Origin: Actinoplanes sandaracinus | GTDB lineage: Bacteria > Actinomycetota > Actinomycetes > Mycobacteriales > Micromonosporaceae | Length of the DNA stretch: 64,000 nt | NCBI RefSeq assembly: GCF_030009775.1 | Contig: NZ_JASCTH010000006.1 | Span: 1-64,000 of the forward strand | Reading direction: 5' to 3' | In this document: in pieces, positions 54,890 to 63,522 of the stretch | Layout of the letters: every line of letters starts with the position of its first letter | How positions within the stretch are numbered: position 1 is the stretch's first letter | Position numbers and translations under genes: made by a program | The notes under the pieces: generated by a model | The model's input: the letters and a program-made list of their open reading frames with translations, nothing else | The model's database searches: none | What the model was told of the DNA's origin: nothing

Positions 54890-57716
54890 GCCGATTCACG
54901 GCCTCCAGGGCCGCGTCGTAGAGGTCGACGGCGAGTTCCCGGGTGGGCGCGTCCGGACGCATCCGCTTCAGCAGCGCGCCCAGGATCCGCTCCGCCTCGT
55001 GGGCCGAGCCGGACCGCAGCAACGCCTCAGCGAGCATGCCCTCCACCCGGTCGGCGTCGTCCGCCGCGCCGATGCCGCGCAGCCGCTCCGGAGCGTCCCG
55101 CAGGTGCGGCAGCGCCTCCGCATAGCGGCCGCGTCGCATCAGCAGGTTCCCGACCTCGAAGGCGAATATCGACCTGCCCCAGAGCACCCCGGGCTGAGTG
55201 GCCAGCTCAGCAGGCAGTTCCTCATATCGGCGGGTGGCCAACCGGATGACCTCTTCGGCCTCGGCGACCTCGTCGGCGAAGTTCAGCGCCATCAGGCGGC
55301 GGCGCAGCACGCGCAGCTCGGCGGCCAGATCGCCGGCCTCGTGCAACGACTCGGCGGCTGCCCGGAAGGTCAGCGCCGCCTCACTGTCACGGTCCATGTC
55401 ATAGAGGAGCTGACCGGCCTGCTCGCCGACTTGGCCCCGCCCGGCCGGATTGCCCTCCAACCACTCGATCAGGTGCCGGTAGATGCTCAGTGCCCGATCG
55501 GTGTCGCCCAGATCACGGTAGACCGTGGCGAGCAGCAACCGAGTGTCGCCGGCCGGCTCTTCGAAGCCCAGCCGGTCGAACCCGAGCAGCGCCTCCTCAC
55601 CCACCTCGGCCGCCTCCGCCGGGCGGCCCGCGTGGTGATAGGCCTGCGCCAGCTCGTGCCGGGCGAACAGACCGGCCCGATCCGAGCCCTCACCCGCGGC
55701 GCCCTCGGCACAGAGCGCGATCGCCTCGACGAAGTCGTCGATCGCCTCCTCCGCCCGGTCCAGTCGCACCAGCGCACGGCCACGGTGGATCCGGGCGGCC
55801 AGCGCCGGAGCCGGCAGGCCCGCCGCCAAGGTTTCGGTCAGCGCCTCCACGGCCTGCTCGGGATCATCGGTGAGCTGGCCGAAGACCATCGCCGCCTCGG
55901 CGCTCTGCCCGGCCGGCCCGTGCTCCCGATAGAAGTCCCAGGCGGCCCGGGCCGCCGCGACGGCCTCCTCGTGCTGGTGCGCCGCCTCGCGGTTCTGCGC
56001 ACGGACCAACGCGTGATAGGCCAGTTGCCGCTGGTCGCCGGCCTCCTCCGCACACCGGTCCGAGCGGTCGCCGGCCTCGTTGGCGTCGCCGGGACGGTCC
56101 AGCAACCGCAACATCTGGGACACCCGCATCCACGCGGCGGCCCGGATCGCCGGATCGCCGTGCTCGTCCTGGTAATCCGCGTTCGACTGGACGATGGCCA
56201 GCAGTTCCTCGCTCGGGCCCTCGGACTGAGCCCGCTCCAGGGCGACGCGGGCACGCAACATGTTCGCCTCACCCACCTCACCGGCACGGGTGAAGAGATC
56301 CACCCCCCGGTCCCAGGCGGCCACCGTCTCCTCATGCGCGTCGGCCGGCAGCAGGAAACCACGCAGCGCCCACAGCCGGGCGGCGAGCGCCGGCTCCTCG
56401 GGCACCTCGAAACGCGCGTCGAAAGCCTCCATCACGGTACGAGCGGCATCCTCCCGGGATCCCTTCGAGTACTGCTCGGCGAGCTCGATCAGATCGGCGG
56501 CGGTCGCCGAGGACGGCACCTCGATCGGCGGTTCCGGCTCCACCACCGGGACGGGCCTCCCGGTGACCGCTCCCGCCTGCTCGGTGCCCGCTCCCGCCGT
56601 GACCGGGACGCGCCTCGCGGTGGCCGAGAGCGGCACCTTGACGCCGTAGGGCTCGGCCGTCATCACGCCGGTGATCACGGTGCTCTGATGATCGGTGCCG
56701 TTGCGGGCGTCGAAACGGGCGGCCAACCCGGTGGCGAAGGTGGTCAGCTCCTCGGCCAGGGCTGCGGCGGTGATGTCGTCGCGGCCGCCGCGGCGGATCA
56801 GGGTGTCACCGTGCCCGAGCTCCGTGAGCCGACGCAGCAGCAGGACCGAGCCCGCGGCGAAGTTCATCGCGGCGGCCGGTGAGGGCGCCCGCTCCAGCCA
56901 GTCGATGTGGCGCTGAAGGATCTCCAGACCACGATGCTCGTTGCCGGTCCGGGCACAGAACTGGATGTGCTCTGAGATCTCCCACAGATCGGCCAGGTTG
57001 TTGCGCATGACCAGATAGGACCGGCGGTGCGCGTCCGCCGCCTCTCGCAGGCGGCCCGTCTTCAGATAGACCACCATCAGCTCGCCGAGAATGCTCTGCG
57101 GCTGCTCGTTGCAGGACAGGTCACCGGCGAGCACCGGTGCGGCCAGTTCGGCGGCCTCCTCGAAGCGCTCCGCACGGGCGAGGTGGTTCACCAGGGTGGT
57201 CGGGTCACAGCCGGAACAGTCGGAGAGCCGGTTGCGGGGCTCGGCCTGCCACCGCCTGAACCACTCCGCCGCCTCCTCGGTCTGCCCGACATGCTCGGCG
57301 ACCAGGTATCGGTGCTTGTAGACCGGCTGCATGCCGTGACCGCTCTCCCTGTACCGCCGCTCCATGTCGTCGAGCACGGCATAGGTGCGGCCCAGCGGCA
57401 CCTCGGGAAACTTGGTCATCGAACTGACCATGTTCTTGAACAGCCACAACAGGTTGTGCATCCAGCGTTCGTGGTACGGGCTGGGGTTGCGGTCGAAATC
57501 GGCCACGCACCATGAGAAGGACGGGAACGCCTTCACCTGCTCGCCGCCGTAGATGTAGGCGGTGGTCGCGAACAGCCGGGCCGAGAACTTGAGCGCGGGG
57601 TCGTCGGTCGCGTCCACGTGCCGGAGCACCTGGTCGACCAGGGCGATCTGGGTGGCGCCGTACGGCATCTCCTGCGCCTCGCCGAGCAACTGCCAGAGCT
57701 CGTCAGCGGTCTTCAT
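54876..57716 (-). CDS. Large tetratricopeptide-repeat protein coupled to an Hsp90-family gene
   Basis: A 946-residue, almost wholly helical cytoplasmic protein. The N-terminal half (1-340) begins MKTADELWQLLGEAQEMPYG and includes a Cys-rich turn RLSDCSGCDPTTLVNHLA. A Pro/Val linker (about 350-410) leads to a C-terminal half of TPR-like helix pairs: AARIHRGRALVRLDRAEEAI, FARHELAQAYHHAGRPAEAA and TRLLLATVYRDLGDTDRALS. There is no catalytic domain. Its ATG overlaps the Hsp90 stop (ATGA), so the two are made together. TPR proteins are the classic Hsp90 co-chaperones in eukaryotes; whether this one binds its partner is inference. Confidence 0.85.
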   Translation of the reverse strand: MKTADELWQLLGEAQEMPYGATQIALVDQVLRHVDATDDPALKFSARLFATTAYIYGGEQVKAFPSFSWCVADFDRNPSPYHERWMHNLLWLFKNMVSSMTKFPEVPLGRTYAVLDDMERRYRESGHGMQPVYKHRYLVAEHVGQTEEAAEWFRRWQAEPRNRLSDCSGCDPTTLVNHLARAERFEEAAELAAPVLAGDLSCNEQPQSILGELMVVYLKTGRLREAADAHRRSYLVMRNNLADLWEISEHIQFCARTGNEHRGLEILQRHIDWLERAPSPAAAMNFAAGSVLLLRRLTELGHGDTLIRRGGRDDITAAALAEELTTFATGLAARFDARNGTDHQSTVITGVMTAEPYGVKVPLSATARRVPVTAGAGTEQAGAVTGRPVPVVEPEPPIEVPSSATAADLIELAEQYSKGSREDAARTVMEAFDARFEVPEEPALAARLWALRGFLLPADAHEETVAAWDRGVDLFTRAGEVGEANMLRARVALERAQSEGPSEELLAIVQSNADYQDEHGDPAIRAAAWMRVSQMLRLLDRPGDANEAGDRSDRCAEEAGDQRQLAYHALVRAQNREAAHQHEEAVAAARAAWDFYREHGPAGQSAEAAMVFGQLTDDPEQAVEALTETLAAGLPAPALAARIHRGRALVRLDRAEEAIDDFVEAIALCAEGAAGEGSDRAGLFARHELAQAYHHAGRPAEAAEVGEEALLGFDRLGFEEPAGDTRLLLATVYRDLGDTDRALSIYRHLIEWLEGNPAGRGQVGEQAGQLLYDMDRDSEAALTFRAAAESLHEAGDLAAELRVLRRRLMALNFADEVAEAEEVIRLATRRYEELPAELATQPGVLWGRSIFAFEVGNLLMRRGRYAEALPHLRDAPERLRGIGAADDADRVEGMLAEALLRSGSAHEAERILGALLKRMRPDAPTRELAVDLYDAALEAVNRLNDR

Positions 57717-59479
57717 CGAGTCTCCTCGTCGTTCCGCTCGCTCGGGACGGCCCTCTCGAGCAGGCCCAGGAACGAGGTGGTGAGCAGGGCGGCGTCGGAC
57801 GGGCGGATCGGGTGGTGGCCGAGGAGCAGGGCCTGGCCGTACAGCGACTCGACGGCCAGACCGGCCAGCTCAGGGTCGCCGAGAGTGGCCACCCGGCGAA
57901 CCAGCGGATTGCGATGGTTCAGCACGAGCTGCGGTCGGTCGGTCGGCACCGTCCGGGAGAGCGCGTCGAGAACCCCGCCCCACAGGTCGTCGGCCTGATC
58001 ACGACTCGCGGTGAACTCGTCGTGATATGCCGCCGCCCGGCTGACCAGATAGAGAGCCGGCAGGGCGACCGGGTCGAAGGCGCGCACCACCACCTCGCAG
58101 CCGAGCCGGTCCAGCCGGCGCTGAGCGGCCGAGAGGAACGGGCGCAACTGCAGTTCGACATCGGCGTCCAGAGCGGTGAACCGGGTGGTCAGATCGGTCG
58201 GGTCGAGCCGCTCGGCCCGCACCTCCGCATCGATCAGGGCCAACCGCTCGATCAGCTCGGCGTCGTAGAAGTAGCCGCCGTTGATCAACCCCACGTCCTG
58301 GGCGGCGGCGACTCCCGAGAGCTGCTGAAACTCGTCGGCGGTGGCCACATATCGGAGGACGCCGTGACGGGCACGGAACTCGGCGAGGGTGACCTCACCC
58401 ATGTTGGTCTGCATCGGGTACCACTGCTCGACCAGGCGCAGCATCTCGTCGTCGTGCAGGGCCAGAGCCTTCACACCGAGATGGTGGATGCGCAGGAAGT
58501 CGCGGAGACGACGCGGGTCACTCGCCGCCAGCCGCACCAGCCACCCACGGAGTTGGTCGGCGATGGCGTCCCGGGTCTCGGCGAGCAGGCCGTCGTCGTA
58601 GAGCGCTTCCCGGCTCGCGGTGGGACGCAACTCGGTGCTGTCGACGACGCAGCGGGCGAAGAACGCCCACTCGGGCAGCAGGCCCTCGATGCTGTCGGAG
58701 AGCAGCATCCGCTTCAGGTAGACCCGGTGGCCGCCCCGGTTCGCCGGGTTGACCGGGGTGGGCAGCACGAACGCGGCGCCGGTGAGACCGGCCGCGGGCA
58801 CGTTGAGCTCGATCACGTCGAACGGCTTGAAGCCGAACGTCCGCTCGGCGTAGGCCAGGCGGGACTGGGGTGGAAGCTGCCACGGCAGGGTGCCGGTGGT
58901 GATCCGCTGGTCGTCGACCGACACCGCGACCGGAAGCAGCGAACCGTAGGTGCGGGCCAACTCGGTCACCGTCACCCCGGTCAGGAACTCCTCGGCGCCG
59001 CGGCGCGGCAGCAGAGTGACCGTGGTGCCGGGCTCACGCTCGGCCCCGGGACGAACGGCATAGCGGCCGTCCGAGAAGCCGGTCCACAGCACCGGGTCGG
59101 CGCCCGCCCGCCGGGTGTGCACCCGGATCTCGTCGGCGACCAGGAAGCAGGAGAGCAGTCCGATGCCGAACTGGCCGAGGAACTCGTGCCGCGCGAAGCC
59201 CAGCTCGTCACGCTTGGAGCTGCGGCCGATGGTGGCCAGCAGTTCGTGCACCTGAGCTTCGGTCAGGCCGATGCCGTTGTCGTCGATCCGCAGCGTGCCG
59301 TCGCCGGTGCTGTCGGAGGAAGCGACGGTCACCACGCCGGCGTGCTCGGGGCCGAGCGCGGTGATCGCGTCGACGGCGTTCTGCAGCAGCTCGCGGACGT
59401 AGACGCGGGGGCTCGCGTAAAGGTGGTGACTGAGCAGATCGACGATGCCCCGCAGGTCGACCTGGAACGTGTTGCTCAC
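57713..59479 (-). CDS. Compact Hsp90 (HtpG-like) family ATPase
   Basis: A 588-residue Hsp90-fold protein. The GHKL ATPase domain shows VYVRELLQNAVDAITALG (Glu and Asn of the ATP site), LRIDDNGIGLTEAQVHELLA and FGIGLLSCFLVADEIRVHTR (lid/G-loop). The middle domain has GHRVYLKRMLLSDSIEGLLP, WAFFARCVVDSTELRPTASR and EALYDDGLLAETRDAIAD, matching HtpG's YVRRVFI...SREXLQ region. The C-terminal dimerisation part is shorter than in E. coli HtpG (about 624 residues) and diverges. It is a paralogous class found in actinobacteria rather than canonical htpG. Its clients are unknown; the TPR gene directly downstream, overlapping by 4 nt, is a likely partner. Confidence 0.88.
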   Translation of the reverse strand: MSNTFQVDLRGIVDLLSHHLYASPRVYVRELLQNAVDAITALGPEHAGVVTVASSDSTGDGTLRIDDNGIGLTEAQVHELLATIGRSSKRDELGFARHEFLGQFGIGLLSCFLVADEIRVHTRRAGADPVLWTGFSDGRYAVRPGAEREPGTTVTLLPRRGAEEFLTGVTVTELARTYGSLLPVAVSVDDQRITTGTLPWQLPPQSRLAYAERTFGFKPFDVIELNVPAAGLTGAAFVLPTPVNPANRGGHRVYLKRMLLSDSIEGLLPEWAFFARCVVDSTELRPTASREALYDDGLLAETRDAIADQLRGWLVRLAASDPRRLRDFLRIHHLGVKALALHDDEMLRLVEQWYPMQTNMGEVTLAEFRARHGVLRYVATADEFQQLSGVAAAQDVGLINGGYFYDAELIERLALIDAEVRAERLDPTDLTTRFTALDADVELQLRPFLSAAQRRLDRLGCEVVVRAFDPVALPALYLVSRAAAYHDEFTASRDQADDLWGGVLDALSRTVPTDRPQLVLNHRNPLVRRVATLGDPELAGLAVESLYGQALLLGHHPIRPSDAALLTTSFLGLLERAVPSERNDEETR

Positions 59480-59549
59480 GGTGCGGCACGGTACCGGGTA
59501 CCACCGACAAAATCAGACCGATATCACTCCGCGAGCTGAGGAAGACGCC

Positions 59550-59675
59550 ATGATCCCGACGGCCCCCGTTGGACCCGCGCTCCCGCGGATCCACCGTCGC
59601 GATCATGGCGCCACCCAGTCCGCCGCCGCGCAGCCCGTTGCCGCGCAGCCCGTTGCCGCGCAGCCCGTTGCGTGA
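59550..59675 (+). CDS. Possible small protein with AAQPV repeats
   Basis: A 41-residue ORF (MIPTAPVGPALPRIHRRDHG, then three AAQPV units and a stop). AGGAAG sits 6 nt before the ATG, supporting translation. The 15-nt tandem repeat at 59626-59670 encodes the AAQPV units. Another plus-strand frame from ATG 59605 (repeat RSPLP) is also open, so coding status is uncertain. No function is recognised. Confidence 0.35.
   Translation: MIPTAPVGPALPRIHRRDHGATQSAAAQPVAAQPVAAQPVA
59626..59670. repeat. Three perfect tandem copies of a 15-bp unit
   Basis: CCGCGCAGCCCGTTG is repeated exactly three times, in frame for any overlapping ORF. It is prone to copy-number change by slippage. Confidence 0.9.
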
Positions 59676-59728
59676 CCTGTTGCGTGGCCCATCGCCGCGT
59701 TGGGCGAATGCCTGGCAGACCGTTCCGA

Positions 59729-60361
59729 TCAGGCGCCGTGTGGTCCTGCCGCTTCGCGGTTGGCGAGCAGCAAGCTGAGCACGACCACGATCAGCGCCAC
59801 GGGCCAGACCCGATGCGCGGTCGTCCACCCGTCCGCGGACGGCATCGACCAGGGCGAGCTGCGCTCGGCGAAGAACAAGGTCACGACCAGGACGAGACCC
59901 TGCGCCGCCGGCCCGAGGAGGGCGCCGGTCGCGGTGCCGCGGTGGCGCGCCCCGATCGCCGCGGCCGCCATCGGCAGCAGGCCGCACACCGCGGCTTGGA
60001 GGATCATGAAGCCGCCGGGCCAGGTGACTTCGGGCGCGACGGCCCACCGCACGACGGCGTGGAGCACCGCCCAGATCAGCACCGCCGGCGCCAGGACCAA
60101 CCCGATCCGGAGCCACTGCCGGACCCACCGGGGCACCGGCGTGACCACCGTGGCCGCCATGAGATCGGGCAGCGCGAAGCCGGCGCCGGCCCCCAGCACT
60201 CCGGCGGCCAGCCACAACCCGGTCAGGACCGCCCGGAGCGACGGCTCGGTCGCCAACACCGGCGCCTGAGCCAGGACCGCCAGCGGGATCGCCACCCCGA
60301 GCGGCCACCACGAGACCGCGCGGGCGAGGTGCCCGGTCAGTGGAATCAGGAGCCTGGTCAC
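59729..60361 (-). CDS. Membrane protein, last gene of the sigma/ABC operon
   Basis: A 210-residue protein with about six hydrophobic helices (WPLGVAIPLAVLAQAPVLAT; LTGLWLAAGVLGAGAGFALP; IGLVLAPAVLIWAVLHAVV; MILQAAVCGLLPMAAAAIG; GLVLVVTLFFAERS; VALIVVVLSLLLANREAAG). It probably forms part of the ABC-2-type exporter membrane component encoded upstream. It overlaps the preceding gene by ATGA. Substrate unknown. Confidence 0.7.
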   Translation of the reverse strand: MTRLLIPLTGHLARAVSWWPLGVAIPLAVLAQAPVLATEPSLRAVLTGLWLAAGVLGAGAGFALPDLMAATVVTPVPRWVRQWLRIGLVLAPAVLIWAVLHAVVRWAVAPEVTWPGGFMILQAAVCGLLPMAAAAIGARHRGTATGALLGPAAQGLVLVVTLFFAERSSPWSMPSADGWTTAHRVWPVALIVVVLSLLLANREAAGPHGA

Positions 60362-61839
60362 CGGCAGATCCCGCCCCCGGCGCCGGGTTCCTCCGGCTCA
60401 GGGGTGGCCGGAACCGGCGGCGGTGTGAGAGTGACGCCGATTCCGGCCAGCGCAGTCGACGACGGATCGAGCAACTCCGCCCAGTGCGCCGACAGGTGCC
60501 CGGCGACCTCGGCATAGGGCCGGTCCAACAGCGCGACGGCGGCCCGCAGTTCAGCGTCTCCGTAGTTCACGCGGGGCAACCGCAGTTCGCCGCTCCGCAG
60601 GCGCGCGACATCACCCGGCGTCGCCTGAGCCAGCAACCACAGGGCAGCCACGGTTCGGTGCTGCCCGGCGCCCTCGCAGCTGTCGTAGAAGAGCGCCTGC
60701 CGTCGCACACCGATCGCGGCCACCACGTAGTCACGGGTCATCCTGCCGCGTGAGTCGTCGGCCCACGCTCCGATGCGGCCCCAGGAGGCGGCGGTGATGA
60801 TCTCCGGCATGCCCGGTGTCATCGGTTGAAGATTGTGGGAGTTGCCGACCTGCCGGACTGCGGGCCGGACGGCTCCGGGCGGCAGATGAGCGATGACCGG
60901 TTCCACCGCCTCTCGCCACAGCCCGATCCAGCCCTCGTGGTGGGGCAGCGCGCAGTAGCGGACCTCCCGGTCGGCCTGGCAGCTCAGAACGGCGACCCCG
61001 GTGAGCGGCTCGGTGTCCTCCGGGTAATGGATCTCGATGACGGAAGCGCTGGACTGACGGTCGACGGCCAGTCCCGCGGAGGCCACCGCCGCGATCAGGA
61101 CCGCCGCCGAAATCTTCGGCCAGGCCCGCCAGGCGGCCACCGCGGTGATCGCGACCAGCACACCGAGCAGATAGAGCAGGTGCCATCCGGTCGGCCGGGA
61201 CGCTCCGACCTCCCACGGCTGGTTCGGCACCAGCCAGACGGCCTCGCCGTAACCGCCTGGGGAGGATGGCAGGACCCGCAGCCCGATCAGCAGGACGGTG
61301 AATGCGACCGCACTGAGCGGACCGGCCGCGACCGCGGGCATGAGGCGGCCGGCCAGGACGCCGACGACCGCGCCGATCGCTGGAATCACGACGACGACCG
61401 CTGCGGCCCAGGGGTCGAAACGCCCGACCGGCCAGGTCGGCATCAGCAGGAGCAACTCGATGAGATAGAGCACCACTCCGCTCACCGCGGCGACCGGAAC
61501 CACCACCAGCATCGCGACGCCTCGCCGCCGGCGCCCGGCCGGCATGGTGCGGGTGGTCTCGTCGGCGCCGGCCCGATGGTCCCGGCCGGTGGCCAGGTGA
61601 GCGCCGATCAGCAGCGAGGTGGCCAGCACGAGAGAACTCATCCCGGCGTTCTGGGAGAACGTGTCCCAGGACGGCATGCGGGTCCAGGACCACACGACGC
61701 CGAGCGCGACCGAAAGGATCAGACCACCCCAGAAGAACGCGCCACGCAGGAGATGCCGGGTCTCGACCCGGGCCAGAGCCATGGTCGCCGCGGGAACCGA
61801 CACGCGCGGGCGGTCGGCCTCGATCAGCATCGCCGTCAC
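60358..61839 (-). CDS. ABC-2-like membrane protein with large C-terminal domain
   Basis: A 493-residue protein. The first about 270 residues hold six helices (GAFFWGGLILSVALGVVWSW; VLYLIELLLLMPTW; VVIPAIGAVVGVLAGRLMPA; LLYLLGVLVAITAVAAWRAW; ISAAVLIAAVASAGLAV), the layout of an ABC-2 permease. The last about 220 residues form a soluble domain with VAVLSCQADREVRYCALPHH and several cysteines, perhaps extracytoplasmic. GTG 61839 overlaps the ATPase stop (GTGA); ATG 61830 is an alternative. The substrate is not evident. Confidence 0.75.
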   Translation of the reverse strand: MTAMLIEADRPRVSVPAATMALARVETRHLLRGAFFWGGLILSVALGVVWSWTRMPSWDTFSQNAGMSSLVLATSLLIGAHLATGRDHRAGADETTRTMPAGRRRRGVAMLVVVPVAAVSGVVLYLIELLLLMPTWPVGRFDPWAAAVVVVIPAIGAVVGVLAGRLMPAVAAGPLSAVAFTVLLIGLRVLPSSPGGYGEAVWLVPNQPWEVGASRPTGWHLLYLLGVLVAITAVAAWRAWPKISAAVLIAAVASAGLAVDRQSSASVIEIHYPEDTEPLTGVAVLSCQADREVRYCALPHHEGWIGLWREAVEPVIAHLPPGAVRPAVRQVGNSHNLQPMTPGMPEIITAASWGRIGAWADDSRGRMTRDYVVAAIGVRRQALFYDSCEGAGQHRTVAALWLLAQATPGDVARLRSGELRLPRVNYGDAELRAAVALLDRPYAEVAGHLSAHWAELLDPSSTALAGIGVTLTPPPVPATPEPEEPGAGGGICR

Positions 61840-62689
61840 CGGACCGCCCCGGTCGCCACCGCGGTGCCGAGCAGCAGCAGATAGCCGTCCTCGATGGACG
61901 GCCGGGTCGCCTCCGCCCCGTCCGGCCGCGGGCCGACGGTGCGGTACAGCCCGTCCGCGTTCCGCCAGTAGGCCGTGTTTCGCACGGGAGGCGACTCGGA
62001 GAGCCACACCTGGCCCTCGGCGACGCCGGCCAGTTCCTTGGGGCCGCCCTCGAAGACCACCCGGCCGCCGCTCATCACCACGACGCGCTCACACAGCGCT
62101 CCGACGTCCTCGGTCTGGTGTGTGGAGAGCAGCACGGTCCGCCGCTCGCCGATCCGCGAGATCAACGCCCGGAACGACATGCGCTGCTCCGGGTCGAGGC
62201 CGACCGTCGGCTCGTCGAGGATCACCAGCTCCGGGTCGCCGAGCAGTGCCTGCGCGAGACCGAGTCGCTGACGCATGCCGCCGGAGAGTTTGCGGACCTT
62301 GGTCTTCGCCCGGTCGGTGAGTTCGACCTCGTCGAGCACCCGCCGCACCTCGGCCCGCCGCCGCTGGGTGTCGGTCATCTCCTTCAGCACGGCGACGTAG
62401 TCGAGCAGGTCGTACGCCGTGAAGTGGGGGTAGAGCCCGGGGTTCTGCGGGAGGTAGCCGATCCGCCGCCGCACCTCGGTCCGTTGCGCCGGGACCGCCG
62501 GGTCGAAGCCGTGCACCCGGATCGAACCAGCGTCCGGACCGAGCGCGGTGGCCAGGCATCGCAGCAGGGTGCTCTTACCCGCCCCGTTGGGGCCGAGCAG
62601 ACCGGTCACGCCGACCCCGATCGTCAGGTCGACGGCGTCGAGCGCGACCGTCGATCCATACCGTTTGGACAGGCGGTCACCGTGGTCAT
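61836..62689 (-). pseudogene. ABC transporter ATPase with apparent 1-nt deletion after the start
   Basis: From about codon 8 the protein is a normal ABC-2-type ATPase: LSKRYGSTVALDAVDLTI, Walker A GLLGPNGAGKST, Q-loop GYLPQNPGL, signature RKLSGGMRQRLGLAQALL, Walker B LVILDEPTVGLDPEQ and H-loop LSTHQTEDV. Its frame has no ATG/GTG until GTG 62609, which would remove the first beta strands. The expected start, ATG 62689, overlaps the anti-sigma stop as ATGA but is one frame off and closes after 22 codons. Restoring one base near 62673 would give MTTVT-x-LSKRYG, a canonical start. So this is either a recent frameshift or a sequence error. Confidence 0.75.
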
Positions 62690-63522
62690 CGGCTCTCTCC
62701 CAGGTCGAAGCGGCGTCGCCGCAGGGTCAGGACTGCCGCGGCGGCCGCGGCCGCCGCGAGGTAACCGAATTGCGCCGGCGGGCCGAACACCAGCGGCACG
62801 AAGACGTCGTCACGGACCACCCGGACGACGGCATACAGCCCGGTGAGCCAGAGGCCGCCCAGGGTGCCGGCCGCAACCGGCAGCGACAGGCTGGTGGCCA
62901 GGGCGAGCGTCCCGGTGCAGAGCAGCAGTGCGGGCAGCAGCCACGCCGCCGCGAACCACCCGGGGCCGGGCAGCAGGAGACCGGCGACCGCGGCCATCAC
63001 CACGGCGACGCCGACCACCGCGACGGCCCGCCACAACACCAGGGCGGGACCGGCCGCCGGTGTGGTGCCGGTGATCTCGCGCATCGGGTCGGCCGACGGG
63101 CCGTAGGCGGTCGCGACGGTCGCCACCGGCAGGATCGGGGCGAGAGCCAGGAAGACGGTGCTCATCGCGGCGGCGCCGGACCAGTCGAGCCACGACACGG
63201 CCACCGCGAGCCCGAGGACCGCTGCCGTGGCGGCCAGCCACGACCAGCGCAACGCCGGGGTGGCGGTGAGCAGGCGCAGCCGGTGCTCGGGCAGGCCCAA
63301 CCGGGTCAGCAGTCGCTGCAGCGGGCCGACCCGGGGAGCGTGGACGTTGTCGTAGATGACGGAGAAGTTGCCGGTCAGCCAGGTGTAGTCGACCGGCACC
63401 CGCGTGCGGCAGCCCGCGCAGGCCAGCATGTGCGCCTCGACCGCCATGACCCGGCTCGGGCTGAGAGTGCCCTCTTCGTAGTCGCTGAGCAGTGCGGTGT
63501 CGATGTGCCATGAGTCGGTCAT
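62686..63522 (-). CDS. Zinc-finger membrane anti-sigma factor
   Basis: A 278-residue protein with an N-terminal zf-HC2-type anti-sigma domain (EEGTLSPSRVMAVEAHMLAC; HxxxCxxC at His31, Cys35, Cys38) followed by six transmembrane helices (WLAATAAVLGLAVAVSWLDW; STVFLALAPILPVATVATAY; LWRAVAVVGVAVVMAAVAGL; AAWLLPALLLCTGTLALATS; and two more). It should hold the co-encoded ECF sigma factor at the membrane. Its ATG overlaps the sigma stop (ATGA) and its stop overlaps the ABC ATPase start. Confidence 0.9.
   Translation of the reverse strand: MTDSWHIDTALLSDYEEGTLSPSRVMAVEAHMLACAGCRTRVPVDYTWLTGNFSVIYDNVHAPRVGPLQRLLTRLGLPEHRLRLLTATPALRWSWLAATAAVLGLAVAVSWLDWSGAAAMSTVFLALAPILPVATVATAYGPSADPMREITGTTPAAGPALVLWRAVAVVGVAVVMAAVAGLLLPGPGWFAAAWLLPALLLCTGTLALATSLSLPVAAGTLGGLWLTGLYAVVRVVRDDVFVPLVFGPPAQFGYLAAAAAAAAVLTLRRRRFDLGESR

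Noticed and set aside
57713..59479. Canonical htpG
   Set aside because: The ATPase core fits Hsp90, but the protein is shorter with a divergent C-terminus and sits in a TPR operon, so it is treated as a paralogous family.
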